Shown: positions 1-8,967, counted from the first letter of the stretch. The stretch: 59,049 nucleotides of DNA from Sphingomonadales bacterium (GCA_018971065.1 JAGWVC010000008.1:1-59049); one strand, 5' to 3'. Made by a program: numbers and translations. The notes: generated from the letters alone by a model not told the origin.

Positions 1-690
1 TCGTCCGGCCAACGCCGTCGACGCTCCACTCCCAGAACCTCGGTCCCTGCCAACGCTCGCTCCATCGATACGACGTACATAACGACGTCAATAACGACAT
101 TGCCTACACCAACGAGGCGGTCCCAATCGGGCGGTTACGGGGGATGCCTACAGGTGGTATCTGAAGAATGCGTCAGAAAGCATATAGACAGCGATCAGGG
201 GGGCTTCTGCTCATACCGGATCATATCGGATGCAGTTGACGCATTCGTCGGGATAAAAGGAAGCGCAAGGTTCCACTTGTGGCCTCGATGCGAGCATGGG
301 CCGACGCCCGCTTATCGCGCGATGGGATGTCCATGATGAGGATGTTGCACAGATTCTGACCCATGAGGACGGCGTTTTGGCGGTTCCCGGCAAGGCGCGT
401 CCGACGGGGTGATGCGGTTCATCAGCCGATGGCGCGACGCAGTTCGAGGGCCGCCAAAATGCCCCCCGCAGGATGGCCAGCCCCGCTCGCTGGACTTGCA
501 GCCTCGCGAAGATGAGCCACATCGCCGCTTCGCCCGCTCCGCGCCAGCAAGCGGGGCTGGGCATCCGTCTGTGCAGCTTGGTAACCCGGCTGCGGTTCCT
601 GCACGTGGGCCGATGAGACGTCGGCCTCGAAACAATCGGCCATCGATTCGGTTCGTACGCGAACCGCTCCAGGCGATGTGCCGCGCCATC
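1..690. other. No supported gene; possible gene remnants
   Basis: I find no open frame here with a recognisable family, a good ribosome-binding site and consistent codon use. A frame beginning at base 2 reads a proline-rich peptide that stops at 80-82; it could be the last residues of a gene entering from the left edge, but 26 codons are too few to judge. Around 260-407 a plus-strand frame reads a protein-like stretch (including WDVHDEDVAQILTHEDG) bounded by stops, suggestive of a decayed gene fragment. I do not recognise it. Several overlapping frames at 211-750 on both strands look like GC-rich chance frames. Confidence 0.4.
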
Positions 691-1950
691 TCATTTCCGC
701 GCGCCGGCCAAGCGCGATCCGTAACAAAAGGTATAGAAAACTATTACTGAAAACGGGTTCCCGATAGCAAGTAAGTATCGATTGAACATAGACTCAGCCA
801 AGGCGCAAACCAGCACCCCAAATACCATTAGCATAGCAATATTTTTGTGTTTTCTTATATAAATTCGCGCACAATTTACTGTATATATCATGCACAAAAT
901 TATTATTGAACCGACAATCAAGCCGGAATCCAGGAATATGGTGAGATAAGAATTTTCCGTAAAAACGCCCGTATTCGCATCTTCAGCCCAACGCAGCCCC
1001 CCTCCAATTGTAAGGGCGTTGAGCGATCTGAATATAAGCGGGATCAGAATTGACCAATTATCCAATCGGCCCGTGCCTCTGGAGGCCAACCCTCTGGTAT
1101 TCGAATCCAGTTCGAGAGAGGTTGAAATGAATTCATTTATCTTTGCGAAACCGGCAACCCCCAATAAGGCGAGGCCGATTACGCTGATCCACATCAATTG
1201 ACGCCGGTGCTCGGGACTCAATCTTGGAAAAACCGTCCACCAAATCGCACCAAGCGCAACGGCAACGGCAACCAACCCTCCACGCGAGGAGGCGGCGAAA
1301 ATGATACCGACACTCAAAGCGGCAGCAAGCGCACCAAGAAATCTGAATCTCGGAAACAAAAACCACGAATAAAGACAAATTACAGCATATCCACCAAAAA
1401 TGAACCCTTCAAGATTCGGGTGGTTATTGAATGCAGAGAACCTCATCGCCCATCTCTCGGCCGAATCAGCCGTCAAGGCGTCCCATATTTCCTGGGGATA
1501 AACCATATATATAGTGAATATAGTTAATATTGCAGCGACACATGCTGCTCTATAGAAATCATATACGTCAATCGATCGCGCATTTAACATCATCGCCACG
1601 CCCATAACGAACGATATTACAGTATATGGAGCGCAATAGTTGTATGCATATTTCAAATGCTGCGAGTCATTGAGAGGAATGGCTATTGCACTAGAAATGT
1701 ACATAATAAGCATGCAAATTTCAAAAAACGACAGCCGTCCAGATGATCGCCTGCCTATCAATGAAAATGCAGCGATCACGATGTTGATTGCAATAGCCAG
1801 ACCGCGATATATTTCGCCATTCGGCTGGCAATTGGAAAAAATCAGCAATACAAATGAAAATGCCACGCATGACGCGTAAAATTGCGATTTTGGAAAAATA
1901 TTATCATTTTTCCTAGGGGGCCATTGTCTCCAATCTATTGTCGCCGGCAT
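691..1950 (-). CDS. Wzy-like O-antigen/exopolysaccharide polymerase (O-antigen ligase superfamily)
   Basis: Predicted 419-aa integral membrane protein with about ten hydrophobic segments. The FNNHPNLEG segment before a membrane helix and the SSRGG motif are typical of the Wzy/WaaL O-antigen ligase-polymerase superfamily, whose members join polyprenol-linked glycans at the periplasmic face of the inner membrane. It is the last gene of the minus-strand polysaccharide operon, 250 bp downstream of the Wzc-like kinase. Its base composition is strikingly AT-rich compared with its neighbours (runs such as ttttcttatataaatt near 850), which is common for Wzy genes and suggests horizontal acquisition. 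Family assignment is fairly firm. Whether it is a polymerase or a ligase cannot be read from sequence. Confidence 0.75.
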   Translation of the reverse strand: MPATIDWRQWPPRKNDNIFPKSQFYASCVAFSFVLLIFSNCQPNGEIYRGLAIAINIVIAAFSLIGRRSSGRLSFFEICMLIMYISSAIAIPLNDSQHLKYAYNYCAPYTVISFVMGVAMMLNARSIDVYDFYRAACVAAILTIFTIYMVYPQEIWDALTADSAERWAMRFSAFNNHPNLEGFIFGGYAVICLYSWFLFPRFRFLGALAAALSVGIIFAASSRGGLVAVAVALGAIWWTVFPRLSPEHRRQLMWISVIGLALLGVAGFAKINEFISTSLELDSNTRGLASRGTGRLDNWSILIPLIFRSLNALTIGGGLRWAEDANTGVFTENSYLTIFLDSGLIVGSIIILCMIYTVNCARIYIRKHKNIAMLMVFGVLVCALAESMFNRYLLAIGNPFSVIVFYTFCYGSRLAGARK

Positions 1951-2200
1951 ATTTCAAACCATCTTCGACAGGGGCGAAAATATTAAAATTTTCATATGTG
2001 GTAAAATATAAAATAGTTCGCGCATTGACTCAATTTACAACAATGGCCATGCGCTCAACGCGCCAGTCCGAAAATCATTCTTTCACGAAAGAACGAGGGG
2101 CGAGGCATTATCATAGGCATTGGCCAAATTTCCATCACGCACTTCGTACCTAAACAGTGCGGGCTGGCATCTGGTGTGCGATGCAACGCACTGCCCCCGA
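1951..2200. other. AT-rich spacer between the kinase and Wzy-like genes
   Basis: About 250 bp with no supported coding frame. It is much more AT-rich than the surrounding sequence and matches the composition of the Wzy-like gene downstream, so it was probably acquired with that gene. It may contain a promoter for the Wzy-like gene, but I do not see a clear -35/-10 pair. Confidence 0.4.
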
Positions 2201-4435
2201 TCAATCTTTGGTATTATCTTCACCATACTTCAGGCCATAGCCATAGCCATAGCCGTAACCATAGCCATAACCATAGCCGTAACCGTAATTATAGCTGTAG
2301 CCATAATGCTGTCGCTCGGCATCAATCTTGGTTACGACGACACCGAACACGTTCCCGCCCACACTACGCAGGCGCTGGAGTGAGGCCTTGATGCCGCGCA
2401 GTGCAACCCGCCCGGGCTGGACCACAAAGACCGCCCCTTCGGTTGCGCGGCAAAGTAGCGGTGCGTCGGCCAGGCCGAGCACTGGCGGCCCGTCCACGAT
2501 CACGTGATCGAACTGCTTCAAGAGCATGGTCAAAATGTCGCTCAGACGATCGCTACTGAGCAATTCGGCCGGGCTGGGCGGCCTGGGTCCGGTCGTCATG
2601 GCACTCAAACCGCGGTACGCGGTTGCCTGGATAAGGCTGGCAAAATCATCATTACCGGTCAGCGCATTGCTGAGACCCACCGTGTTTTCGAGCCCGAGCG
2701 CATTATGCACCGATGGCGAGCGCAAATCCGCGTCCAACAGCAGCACCGAACGCCCTGTACGGCCGATGATCTCGGCGAGTGCGAGCGCGGTGGTCGATTT
2801 GCCTTCACTGGCCTGCGCGCTGGTCACCGCCATCGACCTTGGCAGACCGTGATTGGTGGTGAACGCAAGTGTCGAGCGGATCGAGAAATACGCTTCCGAC
2901 AGCAGGGATTTGGGATCGGCCAGCGCTTCGATCGGACTTTCCGACGTCATCGGCACGTTGCCGATCAGCGGCAGCTTCAGGAGATTCCATACGTCCGCCG
3001 GGCTGCGAACGCCTTCGTCAATCTGTTCCAGCGCCAGTACCGCGATTGCAGCGAGAGCCAGGCCGATCAGCAGCGAGAGCGCAAGATTGACAGAGACCTG
3101 GGGCGCCGAAGGGGTGACCGGAACCTTTGCTTCGTCGACAATGGCGATGTTGTTCGTACCGATTGTGCCGGCAACGCCGATCTCCTTGTAGCGCTGCAAC
3201 AGTGCGTCGTAGAGCTGCCGGTTGGTATCAGCCTCACGCTGGTAGATGTTATACTGAATTGTACTGCGATTCTGCTTGTCGAATTCGGACTTCAATTGAT
3301 CGACTTTAGCTTCGAGATCCTGCTCACGCGCCAACGCTTCCTTGTATGCGAGCTTGCGCCCGGCACTGATAGCGGAAGTATTAAACGCAATCGCCGCGTC
3401 CAGTTCCTCGAGCTGCCTCTTCAGCCCTCGGGCGGTAGGGTAACCAGGCTCGAACTGGGTCAACACCTTGGCGTATTCGGCGGCAACTTCGGCGCGCTTC
3501 GTGCGAATCTGCGCGATGCTGGTGCTGCTCAACGCCTCGCTCGAAACAGCCGCGTTGCCCGATTCCGCACGACTTTCTGCAGCGATGCGGTCGGAGTGAG
3601 CGGTCATCAGCGCCTGGTTCAACAGTTCAAGGTCTGCCGAAGTCAACGTCCGCTGGGTTTGCGTCTTGCCATCGTTGCTGCGCGAGGTTTCCAGCGCCAC
3701 GATATTGTTCTGCGTCGCGAAGCTGATGGCATCATGCTCGGACTGTTCAAGCTTTGCTTTCAGCGCCGTCAAACGGTCCTGCAGGAATTTTCGGGCATCA
3801 GCCGTCGACGCGAATTCACGGTCCATGCTGGCACCGATGAATTCCCGAACCCAGGCATTAGCGACCTCGGCCGAAATCTGAGGCGAGCGGCTGGTATAAG
3901 AGATGTCGATGAGGCGCGAATTGCGGATCGGCTCGATGCTGATGCTCTTGCGCAGGAGCACCGAAGCAAGGCGGGCCCGGGCGTCATCCGAGGCCGGGGC
4001 TTTCACGCCGGCGGAAGCGAAAAATTCCTTCCGGTTTGCCAGATTGAGGTTTTTGGTGACGCGATCCGCCAGCGAGACTGCCTTCAGCAGCGAATACTGG
4101 GTCGCATAGAATTCGGCATCCTGAATCGACACGTCGGCATCGACGCCCTCGACGTTAGTGACTTTCTTCTGCTGCCGGCTCACTTCGATCTGCGCCCGCG
4201 CCGTATACAACGGAGACGTCAGCATGGTCACGACCAGGCCGATGACCAGCGCCGCGCCGATGACGCTCAACAGTGGCCACCGCCAACGCATCACGGTCTG
4301 CCAATATTGCAACAAGACGGGCGGCAGAAGGCGCTCGTTTGTCTCTTCCGTCATGATTTCAGCAAGAACGCTCGGCTCCCGAAACACCGATTCCTGAGGT
4401 TCCTGCGGCATGTTGGCGGTAGACGGCATCGACAT
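2201..4435 (-). CDS. Wzc-type polysaccharide co-polymerase / tyrosine autokinase
   Basis: 744 aa. An N-terminal Wzz-type chain-length domain begins with a membrane helix near residues 52-74. A long coiled-coil periplasmic region follows, with a second membrane helix before the cytoplasmic BY-kinase domain. The kinase shows a Walker A motif (SAQASEGKSTTA), a Walker A' motif (VLLLDADLRSPS) and a Walker B motif (VIVDGPPVLGL). The C-terminus is a tyrosine cluster with nine consecutive Tyr-Gly pairs, the expected autophosphorylation tail. Such proteins control polymer length and gate export together with a Wza-type outer membrane lipoprotein, here encoded immediately upstream. ATG at 4435 is followed by a normal hydrophilic N-terminus. 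It lies third from the start of the conserved export genes in the operon. Confidence 0.92.
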   Translation of the reverse strand: MSMPSTANMPQEPQESVFREPSVLAEIMTEETNERLLPPVLLQYWQTVMRWRWPLLSVIGAALVIGLVVTMLTSPLYTARAQIEVSRQQKKVTNVEGVDADVSIQDAEFYATQYSLLKAVSLADRVTKNLNLANRKEFFASAGVKAPASDDARARLASVLLRKSISIEPIRNSRLIDISYTSRSPQISAEVANAWVREFIGASMDREFASTADARKFLQDRLTALKAKLEQSEHDAISFATQNNIVALETSRSNDGKTQTQRTLTSADLELLNQALMTAHSDRIAAESRAESGNAAVSSEALSSTSIAQIRTKRAEVAAEYAKVLTQFEPGYPTARGLKRQLEELDAAIAFNTSAISAGRKLAYKEALAREQDLEAKVDQLKSEFDKQNRSTIQYNIYQREADTNRQLYDALLQRYKEIGVAGTIGTNNIAIVDEAKVPVTPSAPQVSVNLALSLLIGLALAAIAVLALEQIDEGVRSPADVWNLLKLPLIGNVPMTSESPIEALADPKSLLSEAYFSIRSTLAFTTNHGLPRSMAVTSAQASEGKSTTALALAEIIGRTGRSVLLLDADLRSPSVHNALGLENTVGLSNALTGNDDFASLIQATAYRGLSAMTTGPRPPSPAELLSSDRLSDILTMLLKQFDHVIVDGPPVLGLADAPLLCRATEGAVFVVQPGRVALRGIKASLQRLRSVGGNVFGVVVTKIDAERQHYGYSYNYGYGYGYGYGYGYGYGYGLKYGEDNTKD
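2234..2287 (-). repeat. Hexanucleotide repeat encoding nine Tyr-Gly pairs
   Basis: On the plus strand the unit is gccata with gta and acc synonymous variants, nine units in frame. On the coding strand it gives alternating TAT/TAC and GGC/GGT codons near the 3' end of the autokinase gene. The units are 6 bp, so slippage would add or remove Tyr-Gly pairs without a frameshift. Confidence 0.9.
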
Positions 4436-4514
4436 TTACCTTAAATTAGAGCAATTTCCGTTTCTGCTGATGCGAACGGAAATGCGGCGGCCGAACGCCG
4501 CCCGGGTTTGTGGC

Positions 4515-4538
4515 GTTCCGGCTGCAACCAGCCGGAAC
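4515..4538 (-). terminator. Intergenic hairpin between export lipoprotein and autokinase genes
   Basis: A perfect 10-bp inverted repeat (GTTCCGGCTG and CAGCCGGAAC) with a 4-nt loop lies just downstream of the lipoprotein stop codon, in the 116-bp gap before the autokinase. No U-tract follows, so partial attenuation or mRNA stabilisation is more likely than full termination. Confidence 0.45.
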
Positions 4539-4551
4539 CACGATGTTCAAC

Positions 4552-5283
4552 TTACAGCTTCTCCAGCGTGATCACCAAGGGGCCGGCCAGAAGCGAGAAT
4601 GTCTGCAGATAGTCCTTGAACAGGCGGCGCGCATGATTGTCCCCGACCATGACGACGTCGTTCGCAAAGATTTCGGGATCGGGATAAGCCCCGTGGCGAA
4701 CCGCGTTGAGATTGTAGAGCGCCGCATATTGCTGACCGCCGACCTTCCGCAAAATCACGACATCATCCACGCGCGAGAATTCGGTGGTCCCCTGCGCGGT
4801 GGCGATCGCGCGAAGCAGGGTCATCTGACCGAGCACCGGGTAAAGCCCCGGCTTCTGCACCGTGCCCTCGACCGTCACGAACTGGCTGAGCGTGTCCTTG
4901 AGGTTCACCGTGACCTGCGGATTGCGGACATACGCGGCACGCAGACGCTGGGCGAGGAGGCTTTCAACGTCGCCGGGGGTCTTGCCCGACACCTCGAGCA
5001 CACCGGCGAGCGGGAACGACAAGCGACCGCTGGCATCCACCTGAACTTCACGGTTGGACATTTCGGGGATGCCGAAAACGTCGATCATCAGCTTGTCGAA
5101 CGGGCCGACAAGGTACGGACGCTCTTTCGTGGTCAGGTCCTGCCGGGTCGGCTCCGGCAGTATGCTGGCGGAAACGACATGGATCGACGGATCGCCACCG
5201 AGCTTTGGCCGTCCGGCACACCCCGCCAGCGCCACGAGCAATAGCCCCGTCATCAGCCCGCGGCCGATATTGCCAACCCGCAT
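4552..5283 (-). CDS. Wza-type polysaccharide export outer membrane lipoprotein
   Basis: 243 aa from the ATG at 5283, chosen because it gives a clean lipoprotein signal (MRVGNIGRGLMTGLLLVALAGC, lipobox LAGC) and has an AGGAACAAGG purine run upstream. The longer open frame to 5394 adds a basic leader with no signal character. After the lipobox come a Poly_export domain (about residues 50-120, with the PYLVGPFDKLMIDVFG segment) and an SLBB-type domain (VTVEGTVQKPGLYPVLG). The family forms the outer membrane channel for capsule or exopolysaccharide. The gene sits between the O-antigen ligase-like gene (46 bp upstream) and the autokinase, as expected for a Wza-Wzc partnership. Confidence 0.9.
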   Translation of the reverse strand: MRVGNIGRGLMTGLLLVALAGCAGRPKLGGDPSIHVVSASILPEPTRQDLTTKERPYLVGPFDKLMIDVFGIPEMSNREVQVDASGRLSFPLAGVLEVSGKTPGDVESLLAQRLRAAYVRNPQVTVNLKDTLSQFVTVEGTVQKPGLYPVLGQMTLLRAIATAQGTTEFSRVDDVVILRKVGGQQYAALYNLNAVRHGAYPDPEIFANDVVMVGDNHARRLFKDYLQTFSLLAGPLVITLEKL

Positions 5284-5329
5284 CACACCTTGTTCCTCAC
5301 TACAATTCCCCGAACCAACAACCCACACG

Positions 5330-6820
5330 CTACGCTTTCGCGACACGGGCGGCTGACGACGTTTTCGCGGCCGAGCCGCGAGCGACGAGTACACATGCGA
5401 ACGTCATCCAGCAGATCAGCGAAGGCACCCTTGCAGGATAGTCGCTGAGCGAGGCGAAACCAAGCAAGCCTAAAACGATAATTCCGAGCCGTGCCATAAC
5501 AAGACACGGCCGGCTCGTCGCTGGCCGGACAACGATGAAAATGCACCGGCACAACCATGCCAATATCGCAAAACCCACCGCCACGCCGAGGGCGCCCGTT
5601 GTCAATATCCACTCCAGCCAATCATTGTGGGCATGGTTCATATACGTTTGCTGGAGCAGGATGTCCGGCTCGTACATCCGGAATACCGAATCAAACGATC
5701 CGAGTCCCGACCCCCACGGCCAGAAATCCCTGATCATCCTGACATCGACAGGGACGATCTGAACGCGAATCTCGTCCATCGGGTCGGTGGCCAACAAGCG
5801 CGATAGAGCGATAGCGCGTCCACCGGCAATTGCCATGACCACGAATGCGATGCCCGCCAGCACGAGCGCCGCCGCCAGCTTGCGACGATTCACTCCCGCC
5901 GAACCTTTGCCCGCGGTCGCGCCCGCATCTGCGGTCAGCCAAGGCAGCAGACAGCTCGCGATAATCCCGGTCAACAAACCGGCACGCGATCCAGTCACGA
6001 AAATGTAGATGAAAAACAACAACCCGGTAGCCCAGACCATGACGACTTCCGATCTGGAGCTCGAACCGCGCCCGCTGCGCCTCACATTCAGCCATGCCGC
6101 CAACGTCGGTATCAATGTGGCTAGAAATGCCGCTTGATGGTTCCGGTTGGCAAACAGCCCGACCGGCATGCCATAGGATGCCGGAACGTAGAAATAAAGG
6201 AATTCCGCCGCGTCGCTGGATAATTGCAACATACCGACAACGGCGCTGACCACGCCAATCCCCAGCAGCAGTCCAAGCAATCGTTTTCGCTCGTTATCGG
6301 CAAGTTGAACCGCCAGAACCAGAACGCAAATAGGCGGTATCATTGCCCACAATGCATTCCTTGTCGCTGTCGGAACCATGCTCAACGGCCGCCAACGCGC
6401 AGCATGGCCGGTAACACGATCGATCTCACCGATCAATTCATGCCCGGGCGCCGCATGAACAACTGCCGGCGGCAGGGGGATCAACTGGAATACGCCGATC
6501 AGCACGAAGGCAAACGCGAATCCGAATAGCCCGGCATATTTGCGGACATGCTCCCACCTGAGGGTGAACAGCCCGCAAGCCAGAACGAGAACGGATGCCG
6601 GGCGCAGCAGCACCAGTTGTGCCGCGTCGGCGCGGACCGAGCCCCCGATTGCAAAAACAAGGATGAACTGGAAAAGAAGCGCGTAGAACGGCATCGATTC
6701 AAGCGACAAAGTCCTGGTTGAGCGTGATGACTTGTGGCGTTTCGACCTTCGCCTTTGCCTCCTCTCGGCGGGATGCCGACGGGATTCGTCGGTCTGGCCA
6801 AACTTGAACGGACGGCTCAT
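5330..6820 (-). CDS. O-antigen ligase-like membrane protein
   Basis: 496 aa from the ATG at 6820, which forms an ATGA overlap with the stop of the upstream gene. That overlap and a following hydrophobic region make this start preferable to one further upstream. After a basic cytosolic stretch of about 40 residues there are about ten membrane segments. The FANRNHQAAF and TGSRAG motifs, and a C-terminal NHAHNDWLEW segment followed by a helix, are characteristic of the O-antigen ligase superfamily. It is GC-rich like its neighbours, unlike the second superfamily member at 691-1950. One of the two probably polymerises and the other may transfer or ligate polymer; the sequence alone does not assign the roles. 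Confidence 0.8.
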   Translation of the reverse strand: MSRPFKFGQTDESRRHPAERRQRRRSKRHKSSRSTRTLSLESMPFYALLFQFILVFAIGGSVRADAAQLVLLRPASVLVLACGLFTLRWEHVRKYAGLFGFAFAFVLIGVFQLIPLPPAVVHAAPGHELIGEIDRVTGHAARWRPLSMVPTATRNALWAMIPPICVLVLAVQLADNERKRLLGLLLGIGVVSAVVGMLQLSSDAAEFLYFYVPASYGMPVGLFANRNHQAAFLATLIPTLAAWLNVRRSGRGSSSRSEVVMVWATGLLFFIYIFVTGSRAGLLTGIIASCLLPWLTADAGATAGKGSAGVNRRKLAAALVLAGIAFVVMAIAGGRAIALSRLLATDPMDEIRVQIVPVDVRMIRDFWPWGSGLGSFDSVFRMYEPDILLQQTYMNHAHNDWLEWILTTGALGVAVGFAILAWLCRCIFIVVRPATSRPCLVMARLGIIVLGLLGFASLSDYPARVPSLICWMTFACVLVARGSAAKTSSAARVAKA

Positions 6821-8049
6821 TCGACCAGCAGCTCCACATTGCTGATTGTGACCTGGGATGCGCGTTGATCGGTGTCGCCGCGCGCGCCGAGCTCCCAAAA
6901 CTGGCTTGCGCACCCTTGCGGCACGGTCAGCCGGGTCTCAACGGTGATGGATCGGGGCGCATCGGGCATCGCCGCGCTCAGCATCGCGGGGCCGCCCGGG
7001 CCGCCGCACGCGACATACCATGACACGCGCGCATGCGGTTGGTCGGCGGCATAGGCCAGCCGGCTTTGCAGAACATAGCCCCCGGGCGGCAGGAACGTCA
7101 CGCGCTGTGCCACAGCAGCGCCGGTGTCCGGTTCAACGCTGATTGCCAGGGCGCCGGCCGCACCCAGTCGTGCCGCCCCGTGGTCATCGACCACCAACCG
7201 CCAACCGATCGGAGCGATGCGGGTATCCGTGGTTGCCGGGGAAAAGCCCATTTCAGCCAGTCTGGTCGCGTCGGTTCCCATTATCCTTGCCGCCGCCGCG
7301 ACGGCAGTGCCGGGATCCTTTTCAAGCACCGCATGTCGGATCAGTGATCCGTTGAGCGCTTCCGCCTGCTTGGCAGGCAACGACTGCGTGACCAGCGTGG
7401 CCATGATCCGCGCCGGTATCCCGCGATTCAGCGCGCCCTCCAGAAACGGAGGGAACCATGCTCGCCCGGTATAGTGTCCGAACTGTTCCCGATAACGTGA
7501 ATCACCGAGCAACGGCACGATCGTCGGCACGATGCTGTCCAAGACATCCGGATTTACTGTAACCAGATGATCGAAATGGCGGACCACGCCGCGAACATCG
7601 CCGGCCTGAAAGCTTGATTGTGCGAGCAGCATTTCCGCGCCTGCTTCACGGCGCGACAGGCGTTCCGCCAGCACGAGGGCGGATGCGTCGCGAGGCTTGC
7701 CCAGCGCCTCGTTGCCAACGTGGAGCAGAATAAGCGCCCCCGGACTGATGGGGTCTTGCGCGAGCACCTGCTCCGCCGCCCGCATCAGTCCGGGCGCCGA
7801 TGCGCGGGTCACCCGCCCCTGCGTCACCAGAAAATCGCCCCACCGCACGACCACGGCCGGATCGTCGTCGGCGGGCGGTCCACCAGTGCTGGCGATCTCC
7901 ATGCCCCCGCGGACATTGCGCGCCGCATCGGCATACGCCGCAAACGCCGCGCCCAAGGCAGCAAGTGCGAGCAATGACCCGGAGAGAATGCGATTCAACG
8001 GCGTTACCTGAAGCTTGGCGCGCGGGGACGATGCCTGCCTCGGTCGCAT
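6817..8049 (-). CDS. Unknown periplasmic/membrane-anchored protein of the exopolysaccharide operon
   Basis: 410 aa and the first gene of the polysaccharide operon. A basic N-terminus is followed by one hydrophobic segment (about residues 20-42, LAALGAAFAAYA), indicating a signal anchor or signal peptide. The middle (about 70-250) is helical and repeat-like, suggesting TPR-type hairpins. The C-terminal third is predicted beta-rich, with SWYVACGGPGG and QVTISNVELLVE segments that resemble a carbohydrate-binding-type jelly roll. I do not recognise a named family. Translational coupling (ATGA) to the O-antigen ligase-like gene implies a role in assembly or secretion of the polymer. Confidence 0.6.
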   Translation of the reverse strand: MRPRQASSPRAKLQVTPLNRILSGSLLALAALGAAFAAYADAARNVRGGMEIASTGGPPADDDPAVVVRWGDFLVTQGRVTRASAPGLMRAAEQVLAQDPISPGALILLHVGNEALGKPRDASALVLAERLSRREAGAEMLLAQSSFQAGDVRGVVRHFDHLVTVNPDVLDSIVPTIVPLLGDSRYREQFGHYTGRAWFPPFLEGALNRGIPARIMATLVTQSLPAKQAEALNGSLIRHAVLEKDPGTAVAAAARIMGTDATRLAEMGFSPATTDTRIAPIGWRLVVDDHGAARLGAAGALAISVEPDTGAAVAQRVTFLPPGGYVLQSRLAYAADQPHARVSWYVACGGPGGPAMLSAAMPDAPRSITVETRLTVPQGCASQFWELGARGDTDQRASQVTISNVELLVE

Positions 8050-8402
8050 GGGCCACTCACGACGTCAATCTTGTCACGCGACAACGGGTAACGTTTCGCG
8101 CGAATCGGCGACGGCGAGGCGTTCTTGGGCATGGGGCTTCATCGCACACCGGGCGTGGTTTGACTGAACCGGAAGGCTGGCGCGAGCCTCGCACAGGCAG
8201 AAAAACAGATGGTTAGCGCAACGCAGCCGCTGCCGACCCGCGGACAGCGACCCACCTGCCCATTCGCAGGCACGGCGGTTGTTATGAAATGCTGATTTTG
8301 GCGATGCCCCCATCGGCCGGACGCGGCTATTGCCCCATCACCATGTAACCCCGCGTTTAATTTCGCGCGCATCGATCAAGCTGGTTCGAATTTCATTCCG
8401 CC
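8050..8402. other. Divergent intergenic region between exopolysaccharide operon and small secreted protein gene
   Basis: No supported coding frame. The region must carry the promoter of the minus-strand polysaccharide operon and precedes the plus-strand promoter at 8403. I see no convincing -35/-10 pair for the minus-strand operon. Confidence 0.5.
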
Positions 8403-8431
8403 TTGACCCGTTAAGCGTTTTTCGCTAGATA
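8403..8431 (+). promoter_or_regulatory. Sigma70-type promoter of the Gly-rich secreted protein gene
   Basis: TTGACC at 8403-8408, a 17-bp spacer and TAGATA at 8426-8431. The start codon lies 38 bp further on, with a GAAGAAGG-like ribosome-binding site between. Confidence 0.6.
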
Positions 8432-8468
8432 CCGGATCACAAAGAGATTGAAGAAGGCAGCTTCTATT

Positions 8469-8777
8469 ATGAAAACCATTCTGGGAATTTGTGGCGCTGC
8501 CCTCGCGCTGGTTGCCATGCCCGCAATGGCCGCGCCCGCCAAGGTTGCCAAGGTGGGCGCACCGTCGCTCGTGACCGCCAAGCCCGCAGTAGCGGTTGGC
8601 GCCAAGAAGGCGAAGGCCGTTCGCGCTGAGCTCTATGGTTATCAGGGCGGTGCTGGCGGTGGCGGGCTCGGCGGCGGCCTTGGCGGCGGGCTCGGCACCT
8701 TGGGGACGCTCGGACTCGCTGGTGCCGTAACCCTTGCTGGCCTAGGCGCTACCGGGGCTTTTTCCAGCAGCCCGTAA
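8469..8777 (+). CDS. Small secreted glycine-rich protein, unknown function
   Basis: 102 aa from the ATG at 8469; the in-frame ATG at 8448 would weaken the signal peptide. Signal peptide MKTILGICGAALALVAMPAMA with likely cleavage after AMA. A Lys/Ala/Val-rich stretch follows, then a Gly-Leu repeat segment (GGGLGGGLGGGLG, about 66-80) and a hydrophobic Gly/Ala/Leu C-terminus. It has its own promoter and a strong terminator, and is divergent from the exopolysaccharide operon. Such composition fits a surface or matrix structural peptide, but I do not recognise the family. It marks the last chromosomal gene before the integrated element. Confidence 0.7.
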   Translation: MKTILGICGAALALVAMPAMAAPAKVAKVGAPSLVTAKPAVAVGAKKAKAVRAELYGYQGGAGGGGLGGGLGGGLGTLGTLGLAGAVTLAGLGATGAFSSSP

Positions 8778-8806
8778 GTTGGCGATGATGGATCGTGAGA
8801 TTCGTG

Positions 8807-8837
8807 AAAACGGGGCGGGTTCCGCCCCGTTTTTTAT
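8807..8837 (+). terminator. Rho-independent terminator
   Basis: AAAACGGGGCGG and CCGCCCCGTTTT form a perfect 12-bp stem with a 2-nt (effectively 4-nt) loop, followed by a T-run, 30 bp after the stop codon of the Gly-rich protein gene. Confidence 0.9.
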
Positions 8838-8951
8838 TGGACATTCCGTCACACACTACGCTCGCTCTTCGGTATTGGATCGGGAACAATGGGCGTAATC
8901 GCGGACGATTTCGCAGTTGCCGGGCTTTCCGCCGCCAAATGGGATGGGAAA

Positions 8952-8967
8952 TGGAGGGTAGCGGGAA
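8952..8967. repeat. Candidate distal attachment site
   Basis: TGGAGGGTAGCGGGAA matches the plus-strand end of the tRNA-Gly gene at 15738-15755 except for a 2-base gap. GGGTAGCGGGAA is identical over 12 bp. The tRNA copy covers the CCA end, acceptor strand and part of the T arm, the usual core used by tyrosine integrases. Confidence 0.55.

Noticed and set aside
2225..2300. Short repeats resembling a CRISPR array
   Set aside because: The units are 6 bp and in frame with a Tyr-Gly protein tail; there are no spacers or cas genes.
2504..4444. A 646-codon plus-strand frame
   Set aside because: It is antisense to the autokinase, with low-complexity Arg/Gln composition and no family.
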